Origin: Anaspis maculata
Taxonomy: Eukaryota; Arthropoda; Insecta; Coleoptera; Scraptiidae
Assembly (NCBI GenBank): GCA_949128115.1
Contig: OX421962.1
Location: forward strand, 101,772,836 to 101,836,835
DNA length: 64,000 bases
Direction: 5' to 3'
A program made the translations under genes and the position numbers. Of this stretch, positions 53,691 through 64,000 are shown one piece after another (the first letter of the stretch is position 1; each line of letters starts with the position of its first letter). Under the pieces are notes generated by a model that searched no databases, was not told where the DNA came from, and saw only the letters and a program-made list of their open reading frames with translations.

Positions 53691-56600
53691 CCAAAACCGT
53701 CATTAATAAAGGACACGAACAATCTCTTCCATCCTTTGAAGAGCAACAGCGGCCTAAGGCCCCGGCTACCAGCCAGGAAAGGTACGTTTTGGTCATCAGC
53801 AGGTGTATGGGACTTCATTTATTAACAACGTCTCCTTGTAAGAAGATTGAAAATCCAATGATGAAATTAGTGACATTTCAACCGTCATTTTGACATTTTA
53901 GTATGTTAACTTGATTCAAAGTATAAGTATTTGGGTGTATTGGATGGGGCTGGTGCAGCTCAAGATTTCTAAATGGACCCCCATTTGATCTTTTGTGGTC
54001 ACATTTGCATTGCTATCAAAGAATTATTCTCCTTTATAAGTGTAGGTGAGAATTTCATTCATAACTTTACAATTACTGTTGTTGAAAAGAAATTATGTAG
54101 GATTTTTATTTTTATACATCTCACCGCTAGGGTTAGGCCTTCGATAAGGTTATATAAGCATGTCAAACCCACACTTTCGGTTGAGAGGACATGACTGAGT
54201 CCAGTCCTGTAGGTGCGAATTATTGTTGGTTTGCTTGTGAATCAGAGTAAGAGTGGTATTGAAAGCCGGTTTTTCGAAATTGTGATAAATCGTCGTTTGA
54301 ATTAGTATTGTTTCGTGATCCGAATGAACTGTGCGTTATAATAACGCACGGCTATAACGCACAGGTTGGGTAGGTTGACGTAATTGACAACTTTCGGGCC
54401 TACTATAGCGTGTGAAAGAGGTCACTTTCGTAGGTGGTCGTAGGAAAATGATCTAACGCTACTATACAAGTCTATAGCAACTAATTAGACGTCATAACAT
54501 AAGCCAACAGTGCAATGCTGGAAGTCAGTAAAAGTTCAAGGTTAGAAAGTCTAGCGGATAACGTATCGTATAAGTTGCAAATGCGAAAATATGTTTGCAT
54601 ACTCGTAGGTGTGATCAGCTGCAGTTCATTCTCTTCACTAACGTTTGTATTTTTGTTCCAGGTAAGCCTAGATTCAGTCTACCTACTACGACGCCTCGTT
54701 CCTCTCACAAAGGTAAAATCTTACTACGCAGAAGTTGAGTCTTTGGCTTTCACTCGAAACTTCACTCGCATTACGGGGAGAAAATTGGAGAGTTCAAGCG
54801 TCGCAGGAACTCATTTCCACTTCCTTCCCCGTGTTTCAATTCATTGTTTAATACTCGCCCGCCGCGAACATGATCGAAGGACGCGAAGCGAGAGCGAGAA
54901 AGTTTTGCACCCATCGCCGGAACTATCACACCAACTTTATTATTATCATCTACTTCGCGGTGGTGCGCGCGGGTTCGCTTTCTCTCTTGTATTTGTCACG
55001 ACAAGACAAATTGCTCTTTGCGGTTCCCCGATGCGCCCACCCCGAGTCTCTGCTCTCTTCCTTCCTTTGCCTTTCTCTCTCGCAGAGTTATTTCCTAATA
55101 TCAAGCGCGATCCGGTTTTTTTGATTTATGAAAAATATGCGCTGGCGGCACACGCGTGGGGGACACGAGACACAGCCCGAGAAAATGATATGAAAATTAT
55201 TTTTCATGTTTGTTTGTCGTTTCGTGAATGTTTTATTGTTCTCTGTGTCTAAAAGAGGGACAGAGAAAGAGAGAAGGGCTAAACCTTCTGTGTGCCTAAA
55301 AGAGAAAGAGAATAAAAACGTAATATGCGAGAGATGTGTGCCATGCGGATCATCTCTGCGAATGATGGTTAAAGAGTTTGAAGCGTTTGTGGGAAATGTA
55401 CAAACATATAAAGTTGCTGCTCTGCAGAAGGACTTTATACAATCGGCGGGTCGTAAAATGTATCATGTTTATGAGTGGTGCGATGAGTATACTCTTTTGG
55501 TATTGCGTTGGAAATAAAATCTCAGTTTGATATCATTGATGCCATGCAACATTATTCAATAACTGCCACTAGAGATGAAAAATCGTGATTGGGATGTAAA
55601 ATTTGCCAAAGGGTTCTCGTGTTGGTATCATTGTTTTTGGTATTTATTTACGGACTATCCGTACTATTTTTGCATTCCATTGATTGCGTCTGTTTTTTTC
55701 AACTGTTACACGAACATTTGTATTAGTTCACCGCTTCGCCCCGGCCATAAATTCAATTTTGCAGAATAATAAAGCGAGGTTACTATATCGTAAAAGTTAT
55801 ACGATAATGCCTACTTATCTATTACCTGTCTGCAGGGAAGCTGAAATTAAATTTCTAGAAAATGACAACCGAGCAATTTCATCAGTGTAGACTATGTAAT
55901 TAAAACAGGATGATAATTTGAGAGTAAAGTCTGGAGTAGTGGCTCCAATAAAACTTGAGGCTTGTCTGCGCTTAAGAAAATGGTTGTTAAAGTTTAAAAC
56001 GAAATTGGCACAGTAGTGGATCGTATGGTTGGAAGGAGCACTTGCTTTTACTTAATCTCTCGCTGCACCTTTTACAAGCTCCGACAAAAAGTGTAATAAA
56101 AGCCAATGTTTCTCAAAATCATACGATTCAGTGTACCAAAAGAAGCGATTGTTCTTTCATTAGCTGTTGAAGTCCGCTTTGGTGTGGATCTGTTAGCATA
56201 AGGTGTTGAAGTTGAGGACTTCTCTTTTTTCTCTTATTTGTTTTCCTACGCATTTTTTGAAATGTTGGGAGAGCGCAATAATCACTACAATATGCTACGA
56301 GACATTCTACGCCATCCTAGCTTCCTTTTTATCTGGACGTTCTGTAACCTACTATTACGGGTTGAAGTCGTAATTGAAAGTAATTGATTCCGAGGTGGAG
56401 ATAGTTGGGATTGGGAGAATTGAAATTACAGAGTAAACTACAAAAATCAGGTTTATGATTGGGAAGAAAACGTTCAAGAATATTTTTAGTTCAACTTGAC
56501 ATGGCGTGTTAACAAAAATAAAGGGGCGTTGCGCAGAGGACGCCAATAGAAAGGGTGAGCAATACCGCGAGATTCGGCTTACAAACTATAACGTAGATAC

Positions 56601-57730
56601 CTACCTTTTCGATGACGCTGCGAGAACTCGAAGGGCCCAACGGAGCTCCAGCGACCACACTGAAACAGAGTACCTACACGAAAAACAACATACTGCCGTC
56701 CTACCCCAAAGAAAATTGGTGTAGTAAACCGGCATAGCTACCCCCTAATAACGTCCCTTACTTCACGTAGAAACAATAATACATATAACAACAGCACGCT
56801 AAATATGAAATGCAAATAGGTAACTTATTCTAAAACAGTAAAATAAAAGATGTAAGGCGACACTTGGTTTGCCCATCAACGAGTTTTGAACGCATGAGCT
56901 TCGGGACAACTGCAACAATTAGCAGGATCTTGGTAATCTGGACCAACTGACAACGTTGGCGAAGACGCTGATTGGACGGTAAGGTAATGAACTGATTTGG
57001 TACCTTTGAACATACCAGAAGCTCACCATACGCTCTGGCATCTGGGACAGACGAGAGAAATAGGGCCGAGATAGTCACTTCGACGAAGTTGACGACTACT
57101 GACAGTTGCTGTCAAATAAAGGCAGCGTTCTAGAAGTGGCGTTTAGCGCCGCTTTCGTTAATTTTGGTTCTTGAGGCACATCACATGACTGGTGATACTG
57201 CTTGCTATCAACAGGAACAGCAGAGGAACACTGAATTGCTACTCGGCCGATTGTTATTGGATCTTTCTTTGCAGAATCAGCCGGAACTCCCAAAAATAAC
57301 AACCATCTCCCTTTTTTTTCCCGGTTTCATTATTCTGTATCGCCAATTCGATTTTTTTTAAACCGTAACACTACCTCCCACTCTTATCGTTCCATCTGAA
57401 TGAAAGGATGGGGATTATTGAGCCAACCCACTTTGAAAACGGAACATTGTTCCAAAACAATGCTTCTTAACAATGTTATGTTTGTTCCATCGTTCACACT
57501 TGAAGGCTCGCTTCAAGGATAACATGCAACATTTTTGGCAAAAGTGTCGCTCTTTTTCTGTCGATTCTCATAGTCTATTGAAATAAGCATCACCTTCATC
57601 AATTGTTTTCAGCTAAAAACTTTTCCAGCTTTGCTTTGATCGTTGGTGTCTCACAAAACACGCTTAGACCTGAAGAGGTCGATAAGGTGAATTGTGGCTT
57701 CTTTTGTCCATTCCATCGTTGGTTAGTTGT
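53691..57730. other. Unassigned 4 kb
   Basis: No recognised gene. It includes the longest open frame in the window (54515-55252 plus strand, 245 residues), which has no domain or homology I can name. A small palindrome gtgcgttataataacgcac lies at about 54330-54348. Confidence 0.4.
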
Positions 57731-57852
57731 ACCGTGTGATCCAAACCATTCCGAAATGGGGTAGGCTGTGACATGGTCAAATTCTGGGATGTGGAGCTGC
57801 TTTTCGTCAGGGCACAGCTTACCTCAATTCGGAATGGTTTGGATCACACGGT
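57731..57852. mobile_element. Small hairpin MITE N
   Basis: Perfect 24-base ends (accgtgtgatccaaaccatt… and its mirror) with further pairing inward (gtaggctgtg against cacagcttac). 122 bases in all; target duplication not clear. Confidence 0.8.
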
Positions 57853-58673
57853 ATTATTTGTGTGATAATCAATATAATTTACGGCAAGAGAACATTTACG
57901 TGCCAGAACCGCGAAGAGAATGATCAGCTGATGGCTGCCGCTGGCGGGAAACACCAAGTCTGGACGGCCGTGCAACATGTTGCAAAACAATGTTTTCTAA
58001 CATCCTTTGATCGTACCGCCACTCGACGAATAACATGTTTCAACATGTGACATGTTGAAAAAGCGAATGTTTTGCTAGGAACACGCGAAATTTCCTTGAA
58101 ATGTTGGATAACTTTGCGAAATAACAATTTTAGATAGCATGTCTGGACGCGTCTTTAGGATGAACGCGACCCCTTCTTGCTTAGGTCCGCAATTTTTGTA
58201 GCAAACGCATCTCTTTGTACCAACAAAATTGAATCAAGTCTAGCGCTTGAAACCTCCAAATCCAAAAGGCACCCTACAACACGATTCTTCTTTTGATGCC
58301 AAAATCTGAAGCAATACACCATGAGTCGTTCCAGTTTTGATGAATTAGAAAACCCGTTGAATGTTATCCCGACCGAGCATCTCTGTTTCGTGTTCAGAAG
58401 TTGAATGTCGAGTATACTGGAAGACTCACTCTTGAAGAAGTTTGTTGTCAGACAACCATGATGGAGCTGACCACCGAGGGTGGGAACCACGCGAAACAGA
58501 CGGATGTACGCCTCTTGAAACGAGATCTGCAGGGTTATCCTAACTGACGTGATTCCTCCCGTCACTGTGTGATTGCCTGAATCTCCGAGACACGATTACT
58601 CACAAACTAATTTAGTCGATTCGTTTTCGCATGTGGCCAGCTCAGCACAATCGTAACTCAATTTCACGATATA
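57853..58673. other. Unassigned
   Basis: Nothing recognised. The 136-residue minus-strand frame at 58155-58565 has no motif I can name. Confidence 0.4.
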
Positions 58674-59350
58674 CAGGGTGTCCCGAAAGTACACCGACAA
58701 CGTTTTAGGACAGCTTCCTCTCATCAAAATAAGAAGAAAAGTTTCCATGACCATGGGTCCGGAATGGTTCACAAGGGAGCTATAGGCCCCTAAAGGTGGG
58801 ACCCTGAAGATGGTCGTTTATTCAATATTTCCGAAACCGTTTAAGGAAAATCAATGAAACTTGACACATTCAATAACCTTCTTATGCCTAACAAAATTTG
58901 AATGCCTAACAAAAAAATAAGTTGCTTTGAAATAGTTTTTCTTTCGCCTGTTGAACAAAGGGACTTTTTTTCTGGTAGAGAACAAAGGTCTTTTTAGAAA
59001 ACTCCAATATTTTATAGTTTCTTGTTAAATTTGGAAACAATTCACATTAAAAAAAGTTAGGGTTATTTTCACCCCCACACCTCAGCCTGACTCACCCCTG
59101 GTACATTATTTTGGAATTAATCTTGCCTCATTTTGTTGGGCATAAGAAGGTTAGTGGATGTGTCAAGCTTGATTGATTTCCCTTGACTTGTTTCGGAGAT
59201 ATTGAATAAAAACCATCTCCAGGGTCCCACCTTCAGGGGCCTGTGGCTCCCTTAGGAAGCGTTTCCGGACCCATGTTTATGGGAACTTTTTGTCTTGTTT
59301 TGATGAGAGGAAGCTGCCTTAGAACGTTGTCGGTATATTTTCGGGACATA
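58674..59350. mobile_element. Foldback element O
   Basis: Mirror arms centred near 59010. Examples are cccgaaagtacaccgacaac (58682 on) against gttgtcggtatattttcggg (about 59327-59344), and ggtgggaccctgaagatgg against ccatctccagggtcccacc. The left end starts cagggtgtcccg, similar in style to element C2. The middle is less well paired. Confidence 0.8.
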
Positions 59351-59857
59351 AAATAGGAAGTGCTGTTGGGCATTGCTATAACACCTGGCATGACTATAAC
59401 TATCTGGCATCTAGCATGGCTGTGCATTTCTTTCTTTGATATAAAAAAAAAGTTTTTCATTGATATGGATAAGAAAGTGGACGTGTCTGTGGATAATTTT
59501 TGCGGCAGAAAAGCTGGAAAATGTCAATTTTGCAGGTAATAAATTTCATACACTTCTGGATAATCAAGGAGCGTGCGATTTTGTGTGATATGATGATGAT
59601 GTACTTTCGAAGTGTGAAGAACATGTAGAAAACGTCACTTTCATATGTGGTCGTAGGAAAAAGTCATTATATGGTCATGGTTAGAACACTAGGCATACTG
59701 TACGTTATTGTTTTCAGCCTAAATATTAAAACAGGTGAAGAAGGATCTCCTCCCCCACAAAATTCTCTGTAATAAACGTTGTTCGTCTTTAATCAATACC
59801 TGTCTATACATCTTGGTCGTATTGGCAGAGACCACGTAAGTCACGTAGTGTCGTGTG
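59351..59857. other. Unassigned
   Basis: It contains gtcactttca.atgtggtcgtaggaaaa (about 59635-59660), which is shared with 54420-54450 (gtcactttcgtaggtggtcgtaggaaaa). That points to a further dispersed repeat of unknown extent. Confidence 0.45.
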
Positions 59858-60975
59858 TCATAAGTGGCGAGTAGGACTGCTGTGCTTCGCTGCCAAGATA
59901 TGGTCATGCTGCTCTTGGAACATGACCAACCTCCGCATCCTTGCGTAGCCGGTGCTCAGTAATAGCTTCCGGCAGTTCTGCAACAGAACCTTTTTCTGCC
60001 ACCTCCAGAGGGGAAAACGTAGCGGGTCCTCCCGATTCCTGTTTCGCATTCTTCGGTACCAAGGCTTCTCAACGTCTTGAAAATCCTTCAGAAGGTTTAG
60101 CTTTTTCAACCTTTCGACCAAAACCGATACACTAAGCAAGTCCAGAACCACATTGTCGCTGCCGGCTTGGTGAAACACGTCGAAGTCACACTGTTGCAAC
60201 CGAACAGACCAGTTTGCTAATCGACCGTTGGTATCCCAGCTGTGGTCATTCGAGGGCAAAGTGGTCGGTGACCATCGTGAAATGATCGCACTCTGACCAC
60301 ATACTCTCTTCGTCCCTTATCGACTTGGGAGAGGACCGCCCCACGACCAAAATCACTGGCATCAGTTTGAATGTTGCATAGCCGAGCCGGGAGAAATCGG
60401 GGCACCTGACGATCATAGCAGCCACGAGACACTGTTTGAGAGCGGTGAATGCTGCTCTACACTCGGTTGTCCAGCAAGGTGAAACCATCTCATGAAATAT
60501 GTCTAACGGGGCTACCAGGGTTGCGAGGTTCGGCACAAATTTCCGATACCAGTCAGTCATGCCCAGTACTGTTCGCGTACTTCGGGGCTCGACAAATTCA
60601 GAATGACCTGTACCTAACCGGGATAGACCTCAAGAACCTTACCATCGACCTAGCTGGAAAAGGGTAGCTCAGACAAGCGTAAATGACATTTTTTGCGGCT
60701 CACAACCAATCCGGGTTTCCTGAAACGTCGAAATAACTACTCCAGAACCTCAAGTGCCGCTGGAAGCCCGGATTGGCCACGATTATATATTCCAATTTCC
60801 AAGTAAACGAAGTTGAACGGTTCCAAGTCAACTCTCAGAACTCCTGTCTGTCAGCTTCAGCTGGGGCGTTCTGGCACACGAACGGCATACGTAAGAATTG
60901 AACGAGCCTGTAACCGAACGCCATAACCGGCCATGATGTAGATTCCACCGGAACTGTTTGATATCTAGTAGATAT
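59858..60975 (-). pseudogene. Gypsy Pol fragment: reverse transcriptase to RNase H
   Basis: Minus-strand signatures in order: VPVESTSWPVMAFGYR then LVQFLRMPFVCQNAPA (about 60960-60850, RT palm); VYLEIGIYNRG where the YxDD catalytic motif should be (both aspartates lost, about 60800); LVVSRKKCHLRLSELPF (about 60710); MTDWYRKFVPNLATLVAPLD and AAFTALKQCLVAA (60560-60430); RNase H CNIQTDASDFGRGAVLSQVD (about 60370); NGRLANWSVRLQQCDFDVFH and AGSDNVVLDLL (about 60225-60140). Frame changes separate several of these. With the catalytic residues mutated, it is a dead remnant. It differs in sequence from the fragments at 42.5 and 49.3 kb, so three Gypsy lineages are represented. Confidence 0.88.
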
Positions 60976-61065
60976 TGTGTATGAAGTTGGAAACTGCCTC
61001 GACAATGCAACATAGACTGGAGAGGCAGTTTCGAATTGCCCAATTTTCACGAATGAATTACGCAC

Positions 61066-62806
61066 TTTAACGTGATTATTAATGAAAACAACGATCCATA
61101 GAATTTGAGACGTGCAAAATTGGCGGTAACATCAAATGGCTCGGATTAAAGCAAGGCGCTGCTGGCACTTTGCGCTAGCCGTAACCGCACACTCGCCCGT
61201 ATCTAGCTTAAACATTCACCATAGCCGCCGACTAGATTAAAGTTCACGGGCTTTGAGTAAATATACGTTGAGGGCAAATTAGATCCGAATTAATTTGGTT
61301 AAATTCAACAACACCAGAAAGTGCTCCGAGTTAGAGCATCGCGCGGAGAAAGCGCCGTGGCGCCCCCCTCAGATGCCGTATTCTGTGCGTTACCGTTTCC
61401 AATTTAATTTTTAAAAGCTCCGGCATGGCCTAAACGACGTAAACAAAATGTGTTTAATCGACAAAGTTGAATTAGGCTTAAGGCCGGCGTGTGCCCGCGA
61501 TGGGGACGCCTCTCTTCCCGCTCGCTCGGTAATAATGGGATCTTGGTCGGCTTTCTCGGGGAAAATTGCGCGTAACTCGGGCAATAATCGAATTTTATTG
61601 CCGCCATTTTTGGCGGTAGGGCACGGCATTGCCGCCGGTGCCCCGGCTGAGTCTATATACCTGGAAGCGAGAAAGCGAGTGGGTGCGCCCCAGTTAGTTG
61701 TATTTATTTTATTGGAGTGCCGTTTTATCGTGGGGAAATGGAAAGGAAAGCACCGAAACTTCGTACATAAATCGAGGAGTAAAAGTTGGAGCGCGTGGCA
61801 CGCGTTCTTTTCAAGGGTAATTGAGCTCTGCGCGCGCTAAAGGACCTTTTCTAGTACAGCAGCGCGTGACACCCTGTATTTCCCGAAATCGTCGTTTGAT
61901 TGAGTTCGCGATTTCATCCGGGAGGAAAAAGTTCAAGTCTCGGTATAATCCCCGATTGAATTGAACTCGACGTGTTTTCTAAAGCTTTTGATTTATATCC
62001 TGGAGACTGGAGGTTTCCCCGCGCGCGCCAGCAGGGCAATATCGGCGATCATCATTTTTCACTCGGAGGTGAGCAGCGGAGAGGGGCTCGGCGGCAAAGA
62101 GAGTGTTTATTTGAAAGTTCAAAAGTCACACCCCCATGAAAGTCGCCCGCAGGAACGTTATTATTAGGTTTTATTTGAGCGAGAAAGAAAAGCAAGGGGG
62201 CTTGTTTTCCATCAGAGCCATTAAGGGATTTATCGGTGCTTTATACTGATACAAGTTTATTGCCATGCGGAAGAAATGACAGGTGCGTCTGAAATGGCGG
62301 CCTGAAAGTTGGCCTCGGGATACATGCACCTCCCCCCAAAGTCAATTTACAATAAATAACCGGGAGGGAAAACACCATCTCCGGTATCTTTACGATGCTA
62401 TTTTGTCAAGCCGTATAGCGAGGATGTTGACTGGGCAGAATGGACCAAGACGGGCATCCGAGAAGGCACAAGTCCCTCGAGTCGAATTTAGGGGATTTAA
62501 CTTAGGATAATGTGTATACATCATCCTGCGACCGGGCCGGAAAATGGACGTGTCCCGCTTGAAAGCTAACATTGTTTGGCTATACTTTCATGGCCGGCAC
62601 TCATTTCTCAAAGCCAAATAAAAGGGACGTCATAGTGAATTTCAGCGACTCATAAAGGGTGCATTGTATGCAGCTTTGGATCACGTGGACCAAACTTGAT
62701 TCAGCTAAACCAAGTTCAACTTAGTCAAGCTCAGGCCAGGATAACCTGTGGTGTTTGTCTCGTGCTGTGCTTCCTGATTCATTCATGACTTGTAACGACT
62801 TGTTCG
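61066..62806. other. Unassigned, GC-richer unique sequence
   Basis: Mixed-composition DNA with CG-rich words (for example cgcgcgcgcc at about 62019). It may include a promoter or conserved element of a nearby gene, but no exon signature was seen. Confidence 0.4.
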
Positions 62807-62815
62807 TTCGTTATT

Positions 62816-63954
62816 CGCTGTGTCTAGGTACACGCTAACGTGTACGCAAAGTTGAAGATTAGGTGCACGCGAAACGTCATAGTGTGTATATGACGTCAGC
62901 TTTTAGCGTGCCCCAACTTATATTTTAAAGGTACACGCGAAATTATTGTGATGACGTTTTGCGGGCGGGCTGTCAAGTCAACAGCGGGTAGTAAATGCGG
63001 TAGTCTCAGTCTCGACGATCGCTACCTATGATGATGAAGTGTGGACAAACGTTCACGTCATTTTCTAAGTTTGAGACAGCTCTTGAAAGCTATTAAACTG
63101 AATTTTGAATGAATTAGGAATATTTTTGACAATTAACATGTAGTCACCTATTTTGGTTCTTGAGCTACAGGGTTCAACTTTTCATTCTCCTTTCACTCTG
63201 AATATGCCGCCAGCACAGTTGGTATTGATGACTTCAAATTTCAATCAAAAGAAAATGGATCAAACAACACATCTACCAAGTGGTATCCCGCCATCATAAA
63301 CCTCAAGATTCATACAGTCTTGAGCATCAAGCATCTGGACTATTTTACTTTTCTTGTGTTTTGGCGAAGAAGGAGTAGACTGGCGATAGAATATTTAGGG
63401 ATCTTTCTTGTAGACAATGAAATTTCCAACAATTTCTTTCCAAGTACTTTTTTCTCAAGTGCCATCGTTCATGAGATATACGCGAAAAACTGATCCTCAA
63501 GTTCTTCTCGAGGTCACACCGAATTCTTGAGGACTTTTAGTTTAGTATGTTAAACTACATGGTTAACTGAGCTTGTATACAAAAATCCGGCAGGGTTTCA
63601 TTTTTGTTCGCTATTTTCGATCTTAGCTAAAATTCCTGGACTACTACCGTTTATAACCAACTTTTCGTTGTTTTCGGTTTCATAGCTTTCAAGAGCTGCC
63701 CCAAACTTGGAAAATGATGTGAACGTTTGTCCACACTTCATCACCATAGGTACCGATCGTTGAGACTACTGCATTCATTACCCGCTGTTAACATGGCAGC
63801 ACGCCCGAAAAACGCCATCACAATAATTTCGCGTGTACCTTAAAAATATAAGTTTGTGCACGCTAAAAGCTGACGTCATAATACACACTATGACGTTTCG
63901 CGTGCACCTAATCTTCGACTTCGCGTACACGTTAGCGTGTACCTAGACACAGCG
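62816..63954. mobile_element. Foldback element P with 9-bp target duplication
   Basis: Full-length mirror arms centred at 63385. The ends are cgctgtgtctaggtacacgc and gcgtgtacctagacacagcg. Flanks are ttcgttatt (62807-62815) and ttctttatt (63955-63963), one mismatch in nine. A 9-base duplication fits Mutator-like or classical foldback elements. The arms contain repeated tacacg(c/t) and gacgtca(g/t) words. No coding capacity. Confidence 0.9.
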
Positions 63955-64000
63955 TTCTTTATTGGGTAAGCTTCAGCAAATTTTGTCAAATCTCACTGCA

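Overview
This window looks like non-coding, transposon-rich nuclear DNA from an insect. The support is the mix of BEL/Pao and Gypsy LTR retrotransposons, a Jockey-like non-LTR retrotransposon, piggyBac, hAT, Tc1/mariner and Harbinger-type DNA transposons, tRNA-headed SINEs, and A+T-rich unique sequence with short GC-rich patches. A sap-feeding hemipteran would fit, but that is a guess. I found no exon of a recognisable host gene. Nearly every short open reading frame is either a piece of a transposon protein or the chance reading of a repeat. No rRNA, genuine tRNA gene or CRISPR array was seen.

The dominant structure is the hairpin. At least nine elements of about 0.3 to 2 kb are inverted repeats along most of their length (1-1612, 3418-5452, 5453-6592, 9583-10359, 16329-17317, 17529-18403, 33358-35068, 36028-37257, 62816-63954). 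Shorter ones lie at 39390-39598, 52666-52972, 57731-57852 and 58674-59350. They carry no protein. The 2.1-7.4 kb stretch is a nest of them: outer arms (2103-2297/7189-7384 and 2955-3417/6593-7010) enclose two further palindromes. The heart of the larger one repeats the sequence of the outer arms. Because the two arms of a palindrome start out alike, an insertion into one arm can be read against the other: a SINE at 3987-4165 and an unidentified insert at about 33552-33763 both show a clean empty site this way.

Region by region: 1-10.4 kb foldback elements plus one copy of dispersed repeat R2; 10.4-15.3 kb mostly unassigned, with the second R2 copy; 15.7-18.4 kb SINEs and two foldbacks; 18.9-25.1 kb unique sequence, a Jockey-like RT fragment, a SINE and repeat R3; 27.1-29.3 kb repeat R1 carrying a miniature BEL/Pao element with near-identical LTRs; 30.66-32.17 kb a piggyBac deletion derivative between TTAA sites; 33.4-37.3 kb two foldbacks and two MITEs; 37.3-37.9 kb a Gypsy integrase fragment broken by R3; 39.4 kb a small TA-flanked MITE; 40.9-42.2 kb a second R1 copy with a solo LTR, then a mariner transposase remnant; 42.4-43.4 kb a Gypsy RT fragment between direct repeats; 45.9-47.3 kb a conserved unknown reading frame and a hAT-type element with an 8-bp target duplication; 48.1-50.1 kb a broken Gypsy element with minisatellites and a separate primer-binding site; 52.7-61.0 kb small hairpins, a SINE and a third Gypsy fragment; 62.8-64.0 kb a foldback with a 9-bp target duplication.

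No gene network can be described. The history is one of repeated insertion, internal deletion and palindrome formation. All comparisons were made by eye, so boundaries are good to a few bases only where a target duplication is quoted, and identity levels are impressions.
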